Positions 1 through 12,018 of a stretch of 64,000 bases of DNA are shown here, one piece after another. The position numbers were made by a program, and so were the translations under genes. The notes under the pieces were generated by a model. That model saw only the letters and a program-made list of their open reading frames with translations. It was not told where the DNA came from and did no database searches. Each line of letters begins with the position of its first letter. Positions within the stretch are counted from its first letter, which is position 1. The DNA comes from Terfezia claveryi (Eukaryota > Ascomycota > Pezizomycetes > Pezizales > Pezizaceae), in contig WHUX01000029.1 in NCBI GenBank assembly GCA_015179025.1, forward strand, positions 124,001 to 188,000. Reading direction: 5' to 3'.

Positions 1-2
1 TT

Positions 3-1211
3 GGAGCAATTGCCGGTGCTTTCGGAGCAACTGTTGTCTACCCTATCGATCTTGTCAAAACAAGAATGCAGAATCAGCGATCAAAAGTTGTTGGGGAGCT
101 TTTGTACAAAAATAGCTTGGACTGTGCGAAGAAAGTCATCAAAAACGAAGGTTTCAGGGGATTGTACAGTGGGCTGGGACCCCAGTTGATTGGTGTAGCC
201 CCCGAGAAAGCCATTAAGTTGACGGTCAATGATCTGGTCAGAAGTAAAGCACCCAAGGGCGAGAAGGGAGATATATCGTTTCCTTGGGAGCTTATTGCTG
301 GTGGAACCGCTGGTGGCTGTCAAGTTGTGAGTATTGTGTTGAATTTGTCGTACAATTTGGGCGAACTGACAAGCTACTTCCTAGGTATTCACGAATCCAT
401 TAGAAATTGTGAAGATTCGTTTACAGGTTCAAGGTGAGGTTGCTAGGAATGTTGAGGGATACGAACGCCGTTCGGCACTGTGGATTGTGAGGAACTTGGG
501 TCTTGTGGGTCTCTACAAGGGTGCTAGTGCATGTCTTATGAGAGATGTTCCTTTCTCTGCAATCTATTTCCCGACATACTCTCATCTGAAGAAGGATTTC
601 TTCGGCGAGAGCCCAGAAAAGAAACTTGGAATCCTCCAACTGTTGACTGCTGGTGCCGTGGCCGGTATGCCTGCGGCGTACGTTTCCAAGCTGTCACGAG
701 TTCAATGATTTATTTGCTGACATTTGCAACAGCTATTTTACTACCCCATTCGATGTTATCAAAACCCGTCTCCAAGTTGAGGCACGGAAAGGTCAGACAA
801 CCTACCGTGGTCTCATGCACTGTGCCCGAACAGTTTGGCAGGAGGAAGGATTCAAAGCATTTTTCAAGGGAGGACCAGCCAGAATCATGAGGTCCTCTCC
901 ACAGTTTGGTTGCACCTTAGCCGCTTACGAGTTGCTGCAGAGTATCATCCCAATGCCTGGTGCTGGGAAGAAGGAGACTGCGGTGACCGAGACGATCCGA
1001 GGAAAGTCTGGTCTGAGCTTTGGCGAGCAGGATAAGCCGCTAGGCTATTTGAGGAGTAGGAACGCATTGAAGATCATTTTGGTAGGTTTTCAAGCGTCCA
1101 TACGAAATATGAAGGACTGACACGATACAGGATATGAATGATAATTTTGCAAAGCCAAAATACCTTGGGAACTCACACTGGAGCGCGCTGTCTGGATTGA
1201 AGCAAGCATAG
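3..1211 (+). CDS. AGC1: Mitochondrial aspartate/glutamate carrier, C-terminal part (5' truncated by window)
   Basis: SLC25-family carrier of the inner mitochondrial membrane that exchanges aspartate for glutamate plus a proton and feeds the malate-aspartate shuttle. I read exons 3-326, 385-677, 733-1081 and 1131-1211, with introns of 58, 55 and 49 bp, giving 348 visible residues and a TAG stop at 1209. All three carrier-repeat signatures are present: [18 protein letters not shown] and TPFDVIKTR, each P-x-[DE]-x-x-[KR]. The second junction uses donor GTACGT at 678 and restores the conserved MPAAYFTTP stretch. The sequence around [16 protein letters not shown] is characteristic of the Agc1/aralar type rather than of small carriers. 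The long N-terminal regulatory half expected in this family lies upstream of the window. The family call is firm; substrate is inferred from family. Confidence 0.93.
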
Positions 1212-3072
1212 AATTCAAATATACCATCTCAGGTGGAGGATTATTCATAGAGATATATTAAAGGATGCATACAGGCGGTTGGGTAAAAACATCTTGGGAA
1301 GTATTTATTATAAGAATGAGTTTTTGCAGTTTTCAGAGCATGTTAATACCATTTGGGCACATTTCTTTTATTTTCTTGGTCGAAAGGGAAGGAATAGAAT
1401 GTATTTTATTAGTTCTAGATTTGGCAATGTTAGATCGGTGGAGTGTCCTCAGTGGTGATGAAATCTTTTGCACCCAGCTTCATTAAATAGGAACCCATAT
1501 AAGTACTGTGCCTGCTGATATCCCTTGATTGGTTAGTTTGAGCACGTGCCAGGAGTGCTCTCACGGGGTCTTGGCATGAACGAACAACGACTCCCCAAGG
1601 CTCTTCAAACCCAGCAAACATCAACACTATTTCTAGAGGAATGAAACATTTATACATCTCAGCTAACATGCTCTGCAGTGTATTTATAATAAAAAGCTCT
1701 TTTGATGGAGAAGGTGTGTCTAGCCGCACACCATAAATGGGTATCATCACGGTGGTGTGGATTATGGACGGAGAACAGCTGTGTTGATGATAATTAGAGT
1801 TGAGCCCGACACCACGGAATTGGGATGATGGATGGTACCTAGGGCCTGGGCCGGTTGGTCAATTCGGAGGGAGGGCTCATGTCATTTGTGTTGCGCATTA
1901 ATCTAGTATAAGGTGCACCCATGCCACGACATCGGATCCCAGATCAGCCTCATGAGCCAGACAGCAACGCGGAGTCGACCCTCGCATGGATGGGCCAAAC
2001 AAGCTTTGCTGGCCGCCGGTGCGACTGTGGGGAGCGGCACCGTAGCCCATCGCCCTGGGTCCTCGATCGCGATCAGCGGGCCGGGGCAGCCTCGCCCCGT
2101 GGCAGGCGCTGTGTCCTGAGACAGCCCGGCGCCGGAGGCCACCAGACGCCCCATCTGGGCATTGAGGGAGGGTTGTGTTCTGCCGCTGCATGTGAAAATT
2201 CAAGATTCGCTGCGTATCGAGCTGCCCATAGAGGTGCCGCTGTTGCACGAGGTCTTGGCGCCAAGTCCCGCACATCCGCCGTGCTGTGCCAGGGGCGCCG
2301 GTTTTGAGTTAGTAAGGCGACAGGATGAGTCCATCTGCCCCCGTCGACGGCATCAACATCCTCTCCGATCTCTCACCGGGCTGCGCACTCCCCTGAGCTG
2401 AAAACAATATACGTGCCTAAGCAGCAGGTGTCAGCAGTGTCATCACGAAAAAAGATACGCATCCCCTTAGCTGCTATCAGTGCAGCTGGCGTCGCAAACG
2501 CGGAGAGCAGAGTCTCGTCGCCGGTGAATTGCCACTTTTCCCTTTTTTTCCGATGTGGCTGTAACCGTGACTCCCCATTCTTGCTTGTTTCGCCCGTGGG
2601 CATCTTATTCTCGTGTTCCAGGCGGTGCTGAATTGCACGCAACTTGAATAATTTTTTTTGTGCCAATAACTGATTGCGTGGGCGTTGTACCAGATCGGGC
2701 TTTAATACCATCAAACATTGCAACCGAAACACTCGAGCTTCTCTTCGTGCTTGACGATTATAGCAGATTATAGCAGATTGATTCGCAACATTCTGTTCTG
2801 CACTCACCTAATACCTCAGCCCGGAAAAGTGGCATGTCGCGTTCGTTACCTTCATAGCAGCAAAGAGAGCGCAGTATCTACACCGTCACCGCACGTTTTA
2901 TCGACTTCTCAGTAAAACGGCAGAGACCTTTCCACGCACAGCCGAGTGCTTCCAGAGAATTTCGCGCTAAAAGTTTATCGAAACCTCTGGAGGAGTCGCA
3001 TACAGCCTTACCCTCAAAGCAAGCCCCGAAGCTAAAAGAATCTTGACAAATCCCAAGAGTAAGCATTGAAAA
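1212..3072. other. Intergenic region with a GC-rich island
   Basis: No gene is supported here. The first part is AT-rich 3' flank of the carrier gene. About 1900-2400 is clearly richer in G+C than its surroundings and holds open frames on both strands, but none starts convincingly, shows introns or resembles a known family. From about 2400 to 3072 the sequence is pyrimidine-rich in places and probably holds the promoter and 5' UTR of the AAA ATPase gene that starts at 3073. Confidence 0.6.
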
Positions 3073-6000
3073 ATGGTTAGCAGGGGCAAAGGACCAACCA
3101 AGCGGAGGCGAGAGTGGGATCCAAATGCTTCAGACTCGAACGATGAAGACTACAATGAAGAGGAGGCCGCTGTTCCTCGATCTGCTAGGAAAACGACGAA
3201 AGCAACACCTCGAGCAAAGAAGGGGAGCAAGCCCAAATCTCGCTCACAGCGTAAGAAGAACAGTTGGAGCGATGATGATGAAGAACTGGACGAAGATGAT
3301 GAAGAGGTCATCGGGGGGGGAAACAGTGAAGACGATATTGAGGAGAGTGAGGATGAGGATGTGCCAATGAATAGGGCTGGGCGTTCAACACGAAGAGCAG
3401 CAACAAAGGTTCACAACTACCAGGAAAGTGATCCGGACGATATCAAGGAAGAAGAAGAGGAGCCTACCAAAGAAGACAAACCTGCGGTTAAGAGTAAATC
3501 TCAAATTATTAGGCTGAAAATTGGAGGTGCGTTGCCTGGCGCGCCGGCTACACCATCCATGCCACGAAGGACAACCAGGGCTACTTCAAAAGAGCCGACA
3601 ACAGTACCGCCAACAGCACCTAGACCAACTTCCTCAGCTGGCCGATCAACAAGAGCAACTTCAGTGGGTGCATCAACAAGGGCGGCACGCACTACCAGGC
3701 AAACAAGTGCAGGACCAGGCGTGGTGAAGGGTCGGCAAGGAAGTGCAGAACCTGGCAATCCTCCGGGTCGTCGTAGTTCGCGGCTCCATCCCGATGTAGA
3801 TGCTGAAGAGTCTGAGTTAAGCAAAGGCCTTCCAAAGCACCCTAGTACAGTAGAGGAGGAAGATGAAGAGATTGTCGACCCTGCCGCCATGCCTAAAGCC
3901 GGTGAGATCACAAAAGCGGCAGTAGAGACTAGTACGGAGGCGGTCTACGGCGGAAGCCGGGAGACGTTTGAGCGAGACGACGCTGATCAAGAAGCCCCGG
4001 GAGAAGCTGACGAAGGTGCTGATGCTTTTCTTCATCCTCCAGATGTTGAAGTTCAAGATGTCGATGCTGATCATGAAAATGATGAAGATGATGAACTTCC
4101 CATCCAACGCTCACGAAGTAATAAGAATAACTCACAAAACCAACCAAGCACTCCGCCGCCGAGAGGCTCCTCTAGAAAGGGTAGGGCACCTTCTACTGTT
4201 TCTCCCACTAAGTTTCGGAAATCACCTTTCAAGGACCGCTCTCAGCCCACTCTAGAAATTCCTCAGCAAACTCGGAGAGGTGGAAGTCGAGGAGGGAGCC
4301 AGACGAGGGGTAGCGATGATGATGACTGGAAAATGGATGAGGATGGTAGCGATGATGATAGTGATGACATGAGTGGTTCTGACGGCAGTCCTGGGAAGAC
4401 ATCCGGCAAACCATTTATAGTGGATGACGATGGGGAGGAGTATTCAGAACCTGGAAGGAGAACACGGGGAAAAGGGTCCCAAGGTGGTGGCGTTTCCAAG
4501 AGAAAACGAAACGCCGCTTCGGAGGATGATGATTTGCAGGGAGAACTTGCCGACCTACAGGACAGCCCCGGGACTCGAAGGTCAAAACGGCGAGCAGCTG
4601 CAAAAGCCGACTCCCAGCCTAGAAAACCCCAATTGCGTGAAAGAACTTCCAAGGTGGACTATCGAATCATTAATCCTGAATTCCAAGTCTTTGGGGACGA
4701 CATGCTGCAGACTCCTATTATTGGACCTGGCGGGTTCGGCGGAGCTAAGAAACAAGCATCGGTACCGACGTTGTATGGTACAAGTGGACCATTTGGCGGT
4801 TGGGGTTCTGCTACGCCTATCTTTGGCAGAACTCCCTTCATGGGTCCAGCCGCGGATAGTGATTCCAGTGATGATGAAGAAGCACAACGGAAACGGGGCG
4901 CAGGAGATACGGGAGCAATTCTAGGTCACAACACTGCAGGAGGAGCGCAGCCAACTTTGTTGCCACCGACCGCCTTTCTCAATCCACCGGTTACAGATGT
5001 CCCAGTAGGCCCGTCGAATCTGGGAGGCCCACCCTCTGGTGGAAAGAAAGCTACTACAGACTCTGATCCTCTGGGTATTGATCAAAGTGTTTCGTTTGAC
5101 TCTGTAGGAGGCCACGAAGAGCATATCCGCCAGCTACGAGAAATGGTTGCTTTACCATTAATGTATCCCGAGATTTTCCAGGAGTTTGGCATCAGTCCTC
5201 CTAAGGGAGTATTGTTTCACGGCCCTCCAGGCACCGGTAAAACACTGATGGCTCGCGCTCTGGCAAGTAGTTGTTCGACGCAGACAGGGAAGAAGGTGAC
5301 CTTTTACATGCGGAAGGGTGCCGATTGTCTGAGCAAGTGGGTCGGGGAAGCCGAGCGGCAGCTACGTCTACTTTTCGAAGAAGCCAAAAATTCACAACCT
5401 AGTATTATTTTCTTTGATGAAATCGATGGCCTTGCCCCTGTTCGTTCTGCGAAGCAAGATCAGATTCATGCATCCATCGTGTCGACCTTGCTCGCATTGA
5501 TGGATGGTATGGACGGTCGTGGACAGGTGATCGTTATTGGTGCAACAAACAGGCCTGATAGTGTTGATCCTGCGCTCAGACGACCAGGGAGATTCGATAG
5601 AGAATTTTATTTCCCGCTCCCAGACGTCGATGGGCGGTTGAAGATCATTGATATCCACACGAAAAATTGGAATCCACCGCTGTCTGAAGACTTCAAGAGA
5701 GAGCTGGCAGTTCAAACCAAGGGTTTTGGGGGTGCTGATATCCGGGTATGTAAATTTTGCTTATTCTGGCACGAGACTAGCTTGTTGTTTTGTTTATGTT
5801 TATTATGTCTTGCTGTCAACTGATGCTTTAAAATTCGGTGATCTGCAAAACGTAGCTAACGTACACCGTTGATTGACAGGGCATGTGCACGGAAGCGGCT
5901 CTTAACGCGGTGCAGCGGGTGTACCCGCAATTATACACCTCCTGGGACAAATATATTATCGACGCCAAGAAAATCCAGGTTGTTGCTGCGGACTTCTTGA

Positions 6001-8561
6001 AGGCGATGAAAAGTATGTTTCCTTTTGCTGCTCTTGGATATCTACTTATGCAGTAAAACATAGAAATTGTTCCATCTTCTGAACGTTCAACCTCTTCTGG
6101 TGCTCAGCCTCTTCCAAAGCATATTCAGCCACTCTTAGAGGAACCACTCAATGGCATCAAAGCTGTTATCAAGAAACTCTTGCCGGAGCGGAAAAGGTTG
6201 ACGGTCTTCGAAGAGGCGATGTATGAGGACGACCCAGATCCTGTAAGAGGTTTCGAGAGGGAGAAGATGATGGCCAATTTTGAAAATGCGAGAATATTTC
6301 GACCGCGGTTACTCATCCACGGCCCACCGGGTATGGGTCAGCAATACCTCAGTGGTGCACTCTTGCATCATTTTGAAGGCTTCCATGTCCAGCTCCTTGA
6401 TATGGCAACACTTCAAAGTGATTCATTGGTGGTGGTAAGTTATTTCCAATGATATGGTAAAGAGGCAGTGAAGCTAATCCGCCCGTCGAATAGTCACCCG
6501 AATCTTCCTTGATTCAAAAATTCGTCGAGGTTAAGAGGCATAAGCCTAGTATCATTTTCATACCCAATATTGATACGTGGTATTCGACTATGAGCCCACA
6601 AGTCGTCAGCACTTTCACTGCTTTGCTGAGGAGCATACCCCCGACTGACCCAATCATGCTGGTTGGAACTGCCGAAGCTACACTAGAGGATCTGCAAAGC
6701 CATTATCCTCAGCTATTAAGCGACTTGTTTAGTTATACTAAGCTTAACCGCTATAAACTTGAGCGCCCCGACAGAAACACCCGGATAGCGTATTTCAAGC
6801 CATTGGCCTCCCATCTCAAGAAATCACCCCGTGAATATCCCGACCCGACAAATCGACCAAAACGTGTATTGGAAGTACTTGAAAAGGCTCCTCCATCTCC
6901 CCCGCACCAACCAACTCCAGAAGAGATCGCCGCTCAGACGAAGAGGGATGGTCAAGTACGCAATTGGCTACGTATAGGTCTCATTGGATGGATTGAGCAG
7001 TCCAAACAGCGGTACAAGAAGCTGAAAAAACCCATCATTGACCATCAGGCTCTGGTTAACCTTGGCAAGGAACCAGAATCTCCAGCGGCCGAAGAGGTCA
7101 CGTCCGATATACCTCTTCCTGTTCGTAAGCCTTATGAACTTACAACGGACAAACACGGTCATCCAATGATATTTGAGGTTGAGACAGGGAAAAAGTACTA
7201 TAATATAGATGTGGACATTATTGAGATTCGCATCTCAAATGGTTACTACTGTCTCCCAAGGCAGTTCCTTGAAGATATCAAGCTTATTGCTATAGATGCC
7301 CAAACGTTTGGCTCAGATAAGGAGAGAATTTTGAGGGCAAACGAAATGGTGGCGAATGCGGAGGTTTTCGTTACTGACCTTGAGACAAAAGACCCTAACT
7401 GGTTGGCAGATTGTGAGAGGCTCTACCAGAGGCAGCTCGAGAAGCAGCGTGTGAAAGATACAAGGAAGGCTGCAAGGGAGGCTAGAAAGGCGGCGGAATC
7501 GGCCCCTGTTATTGAAGCTAATACTTCCGGGGTCGGTAGCAATGGAATTTCTAATGGAGATAGCCCAAGGAAACCTGGAAGTCCAACAAAATTTGGAAGC
7601 CCAAGCAAGGCATCACATTCAGCAGGAATCCCAGACCTCCTTAATCCAGAGACGCCTTCGAAACCAGCTCATGCCTCGGCCTCAAATAATACCTCCCTAA
7701 GCAACGGCATATCACATGATGACAACTCGAATCAACAAAGTACTGAGGTTCAGGATATGGAAATGAGCAACACTAATTCCAGCAATGGAAGCTTTACCAC
7801 CTCTGCGTTCCACACGGCACCCCCGTCATCACAACCTACATTTGGCCCAGGTGTAGGGAGTACCACGGTGGGGAAGATGAATATAGGCACAATTCTTAGA
7901 GAAGGGTCGCCAAATACTTCCAGGATTTCATCATCATCAAATAGAACATCTGGTGGTGGATCAGCCTTAACACAGAGCACGAATGGAGGAAGATATAGCA
8001 TTGGTAGCACACAGGGAGCAGCTACCCCAAGTTTCCAGGAATTTGATGGAATATCTAGCGCAGATTCACAATTGCCAGACACTCAAGGTTCGTCGATTCC
8101 TACCCATAGTTTTGAAATAATGAGCTAACAAATGCACCTTCACAGTGCTATCATCGTCTGAGAGCGGCGGGCAAGCAAGCCAAGCATACCCAATGCATGG
8201 CTCACAGCCCCTCCTATCCCAGATGGACTCCTACTCACCACATCTCTTTGGTTCGGTACCACCGAACTTGAAGATGGGGGAGTTCAAAACCCCGGATGCT
8301 AAGGAAATCATTATAGATCTTTTTGCGGTTGATCAACTCCCAAGTGAAATCGCGGGGAAGACCGACGGATTTTCGGTTGAGCAGTTGGAGCAAGCTAATG
8401 CGGCATTGATGGAAGCCATATGGGCAGGACGAAATGAATGGAATAGAAATAAGGTGCTCGAAAAGGTGAAGCATACACTGTCTGAAGTGTTGAAGGATAT
8501 CAGGTCTATGCAGGCCATACTGCCGGGGAGCTTTGACCTGTCGGAGGGCGATAGCTACTAG
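3073..8561 (+). CDS. Yta7/Abo1/ATAD2-type AAA+ ATPase with bromodomain-like module
   Basis: Nuclear chromatin ATPase; yeast Yta7 and fission yeast Abo1 act on histone H3-H4 and boundary chromatin. Exons are 3073-5745, 5880-6012, 6064-6434, 6494-8087 and 8146-8561, giving 1728 residues. The first ~600 residues are low-complexity and acidic/basic, with repeated Asp/Glu and Ser-Asp tracts. AAA1 has an intact Walker A (GPPGTGKT, about 717-724), Walker B (FFDEID, D782/E783), sensor-1 Asn826 and Arg fingers in LRRPGRFDRE. AAA2 has a degenerate Walker A (GPPGMGQQ, near residue 1022), as is usual in this family and consistent with an inactive second ring. A bromodomain-like region follows at about 1270-1360 (YYNIDVDIIE...RANEMV), then a Ser/Asn/Pro-rich linker and a C-terminal helical segment. 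The exon 2/3 junction uses the acceptor at 6063; the earlier AG at 6053 puts a TAA in frame. Confidence 0.95.
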
Positions 8562-10853
8562 CTAGAGCACGAGGATTGATTAGATACCGGAGTTGGTAGC
8601 TAGCTGGAATTGAACGGTGGAGACTGGGTTTGTGTTGGATATATGGTTACCTTTTTGTATGATGCTGGCTTGTAGTGACATTGAGTAAGGACGGGTGATC
8701 GTTGTGTATGTTAATTTTCTCTCTCGGTTTTACGTATTGTGGTGTGTGGCTTTGTGAATTGGTTTCGTGTGATTCCTGTGCGTTGAGCCTTTGTTTTTTC
8801 CCGAAGATATGTGTGTTTTTGGCCGCCCACTGTTGTTTTGAAATATCTGCTAGAAGTCACTTGGGATGAAGGGATAATATGGCATCAGTTTTTTTCTTCA
8901 GATATCCTTTATCTGTTCTTATCAGTGACTGCATATCTTTTATATGGCCAATGGATGAGTTCTTCTGGTTTCCCCCCAGATTTGCAATTGGTTTCTTTTT
9001 GGAGGGGTAGAGATGTGAAGTGATGTGTGCTGTGCCTGGATTCATACTAGTTGGTGGTGGTGCTTAAGTAGTCGTAGTAAGGACAAGAAAGATTCGGCTC
9101 TGCTGTCTAGAGTCATGATTGCATACTACATCCTGCTTGCAACCTGGCAGTTGCTCAAGGTTCTCCCTGAGAATGCCGTGTGCTAATATGCAGCCGTCTA
9201 AAGGTGTACACTTAGAACTGTAGTTTGATCGGTGTGACGTGACTCGGAAGTATTTCCCTGTCGTGGTGCTGGAAGAACTATGGGATTTCTTAGCTTCAAG
9301 GGGTGGGGTTGGATTTGTGGTGAGGAGAGTATGTCTTCCCTCAACGCATAAAAGAACTAGAAATTTGGAAATTGGTATGCAATATGTGGTGTGATAGTAT
9401 ATTCCTTTTCGTGTGATTTTCCGTGCAACTTTATACGTAAATAGGAACGGAATATAGAATGAACAGAACTTTCATGGTTTCATATGCCACTGGCATTCTT
9501 CTATTTTCACGTGCGAGGAATAAGTCCTATCATGGTGCGGCTAATTTTTATAACTATTCACCTTCCCTTGTTTATTTCAAGTTACCATATATTTTTCTTA
9601 TGACATAACCAGTCTGATACAGTACTTACTATGGCGCCACATGGAATGTTTCTGTTGCAACGTTTCTGAACCAATTTGAACCCTGAAAAATCTTTAGCCT
9701 GGCTAGTAATCCCGTGCTTACAACTCAAAGGATATGAATATGGGAGTCGATATGCATAACCTGCGAGCAGTTGAAATGATGGTTTTGGTTGACGATGACG
9801 CAGGCAATTGACTAGGCGACGAGCAATGGCGATGAAGGAGGCCCTCTACATGTTCAAGGTGGGTTCCTAGTGCCTGCAGTCAACAGTCAACACATAAAGC
9901 AAGTATTTATGACTGAGGTTTTCGGGAGGATTGGTTGTTTCCTCATAGCACGCGCACCTCCAGCATCTACCACGGCCAACTGCTTTCTCGCGTGTAACTC
10001 TAGCTGGACTGAAATAGCATGTGGAGTGAACATCAAGTGCATCAGTCACACACCACCAACGCAGTTGGTTCAGATCATCACAAGCGTCCATACCCGGCTA
10101 TGATGGTGCCACAGAGGTGTAGGTAGTATTCAGGGACATACAGCCGTAGTGTTACCCGGTCCCGAGCTTTAAGAAATAAAGTTCATATTGACAACGGCTA
10201 GCAGCAGCTAGGATATCTGCGGCCCAATGGACCCCATACAGCGTCCACACCTATATCCTCTCGTGCTAATTGGAGGAGTAGTGGACCGATGAAATACCCT
10301 GTGGACGAATACTGCAGCGTGAAGGTTACATTCAATAGCGTGCTGAAGCAGACTGTATGGGGCGAAAATGAAATGAAACACTGCAAAAGAAGCGGAACCA
10401 GTTGCGTCGATACTACAGTTTCGAGAGACATATGTGTGATGGTGAATGAGAAGAGTATTGGAAGTAGATTCACGTCGAAGGGTATGGCACGCTCGACAAT
10501 ACAGGTTCTTTCCAGTGATCACATAAATGGAATATAGTCGAGGCCGACGAGGTCGGCATGGAATTTTTATAAGTTTTAAAGGTGCTACTCCCGCCTCACT
10601 TCTATTTGCGATATCTGGGTGATTCGCGCTGCCTTTTGTCTTGACGTATCTCATACAAACTCCCAGCTTTAAGGGTAGGGACATTTTGATAAGCTTCTGG
10701 GATTGAATACCAGATAATCGCGCTCTCTCCTTCTACATATTTACACAAGGCGTTATATTCACGCCCATATTTGTTTATATCCGTTCGTTCGTCTCGCACC
10801 TCGCAATCCCCTGGGGGTTGTCATTACTTCTATTCCTAAGAATTGATACAACT
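8562..10853. other. Intergenic region, no gene seen
   Basis: About 2.3 kb between the AAA ATPase stop and the Myb-like gene. It begins with a G/T-rich 3' flank and continues as mixed sequence with only short, unsupported open frames on both strands. No tRNA, repeat array or recognisable transposon protein was seen. The last few hundred bases presumably include the promoter of the gene at 10854. Confidence 0.6.
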
Positions 10854-12018
10854 ATGCCGGCGTCACGAAGCAAGATGGATTATCGCAAACAAGGCAGAAG
10901 CGGAAAGTGTTGGCACTCGCGGGCAACTCTTGATTCTCACAATCCAAATTCCTTACCAGAGGGTATAGAAAATCCCCAAGTCGCCTCCATACCAGCATTA
11001 CGCCACGAAGGAATTAGCTACAGTCACCACCCATTGTCTGATAGTATAACCCCCTTTGACCTTCAGGCTGTATACACTACCGAACATACAACCTTCAATA
11101 GGCTCACTTTGTCTACCAAGAAACAGGAGTCAACATCAGGTCGCAGGCATCTCCGAAGCAAGAAACCTAAATCAATCACAGAGTCTGAATTCCGGGACCT
11201 CGAGATGAAGAGAGATAGACAGCCCAAAGGAAAGGAACAAGAAAAGGAACAAGACAACGAACAAGGCAACGAAGAAAGGAGGGGTGAGAAGTGGACCGAG
11301 GAGGAGGAAGCACTACTAAGGGAAAGACGTAGTCAAGAAATAGGGGAGTCTTGGGATGAAACGAAACAATATTTTCCTTTTAGGACGACAAATGCCCTAC
11401 AGAAGAAGTGGAAACTCATGACCCTCTCGGACAAGATGCAGATAGACCCAGAGCTAGAGGTTCAGCTTCTGGTAGCTATAGCTAAACATGCCCCCGTTTT
11501 TTACCGGCAGCTAGCCATGGAGATTAATATGACGGAGGATGAAGTGGAGGGAATTGAGGAAAAGGTGACGTAATTTTTTTTCTACTAAATGGCTGATGGC
11601 TAACTGAAATGGCGTACAGATTTCGATATTGTTCATGCAGGGAAAATTACCCATCAAGTCCAACCCACCAACTCTAATGTCAATACGCGAAGATATGTCT
11701 AGTGTTATTCTCCAGAAAGCTCGCCCTGCAAGTGCGCAAATACCGAGGTTCTACCCAGAGGGTCCTCATAGGTTTCCGCCTGATGGGTCTGGCTTTCATG
11801 GGGCTTTTCCATGGGTACCTTGTCCAGTATCCCATAATAGGTCACGATGCTCGCTGAGTTCAGATACGGAAGATGGTATTCCGTATCACCCTGAAGATGA
11901 GAAAGTCGATCTAGAGAATAACTTCATGTCGTCACTCCTGGAAAATGAGTGGCATGAGGAGCAACATTTCAATCCTCCCTTCCTAGAGGATAAATCATTC
12001 TCGAATTTTTATTATTGA
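10854..12018 (+). CDS. Myb/SANT-like domain protein of unknown function
   Basis: Two exons, 10854-11564 and 11620-12018, separated by a 55-bp intron (donor GTGACG, branch-like CTAAC, acceptor ACAG), giving 369 residues. I chose the ATG at 10854 because the one at 10818 adds only a hydrophobic dozen residues; 10875 is also possible. A single Myb/SANT-like repeat sits at about 144-190 with the three characteristic tryptophans at W147, W167 and W186, inside KWTEEEEALLRERR and LQKKWKLM. It is preceded by a very charged Lys/Glu/Gln/Asn stretch. The rest is low complexity with a Pro-rich middle and an acidic C-terminus. A nuclear DNA-binding or chromatin role is plausible from the domain, but no target or close named family is recognised. 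Confidence 0.75.

Noticed and set aside
1898..2307. Open frames on both strands in the GC island
   Set aside because: Both strands are open because of base composition; no family resemblance, no credible start.
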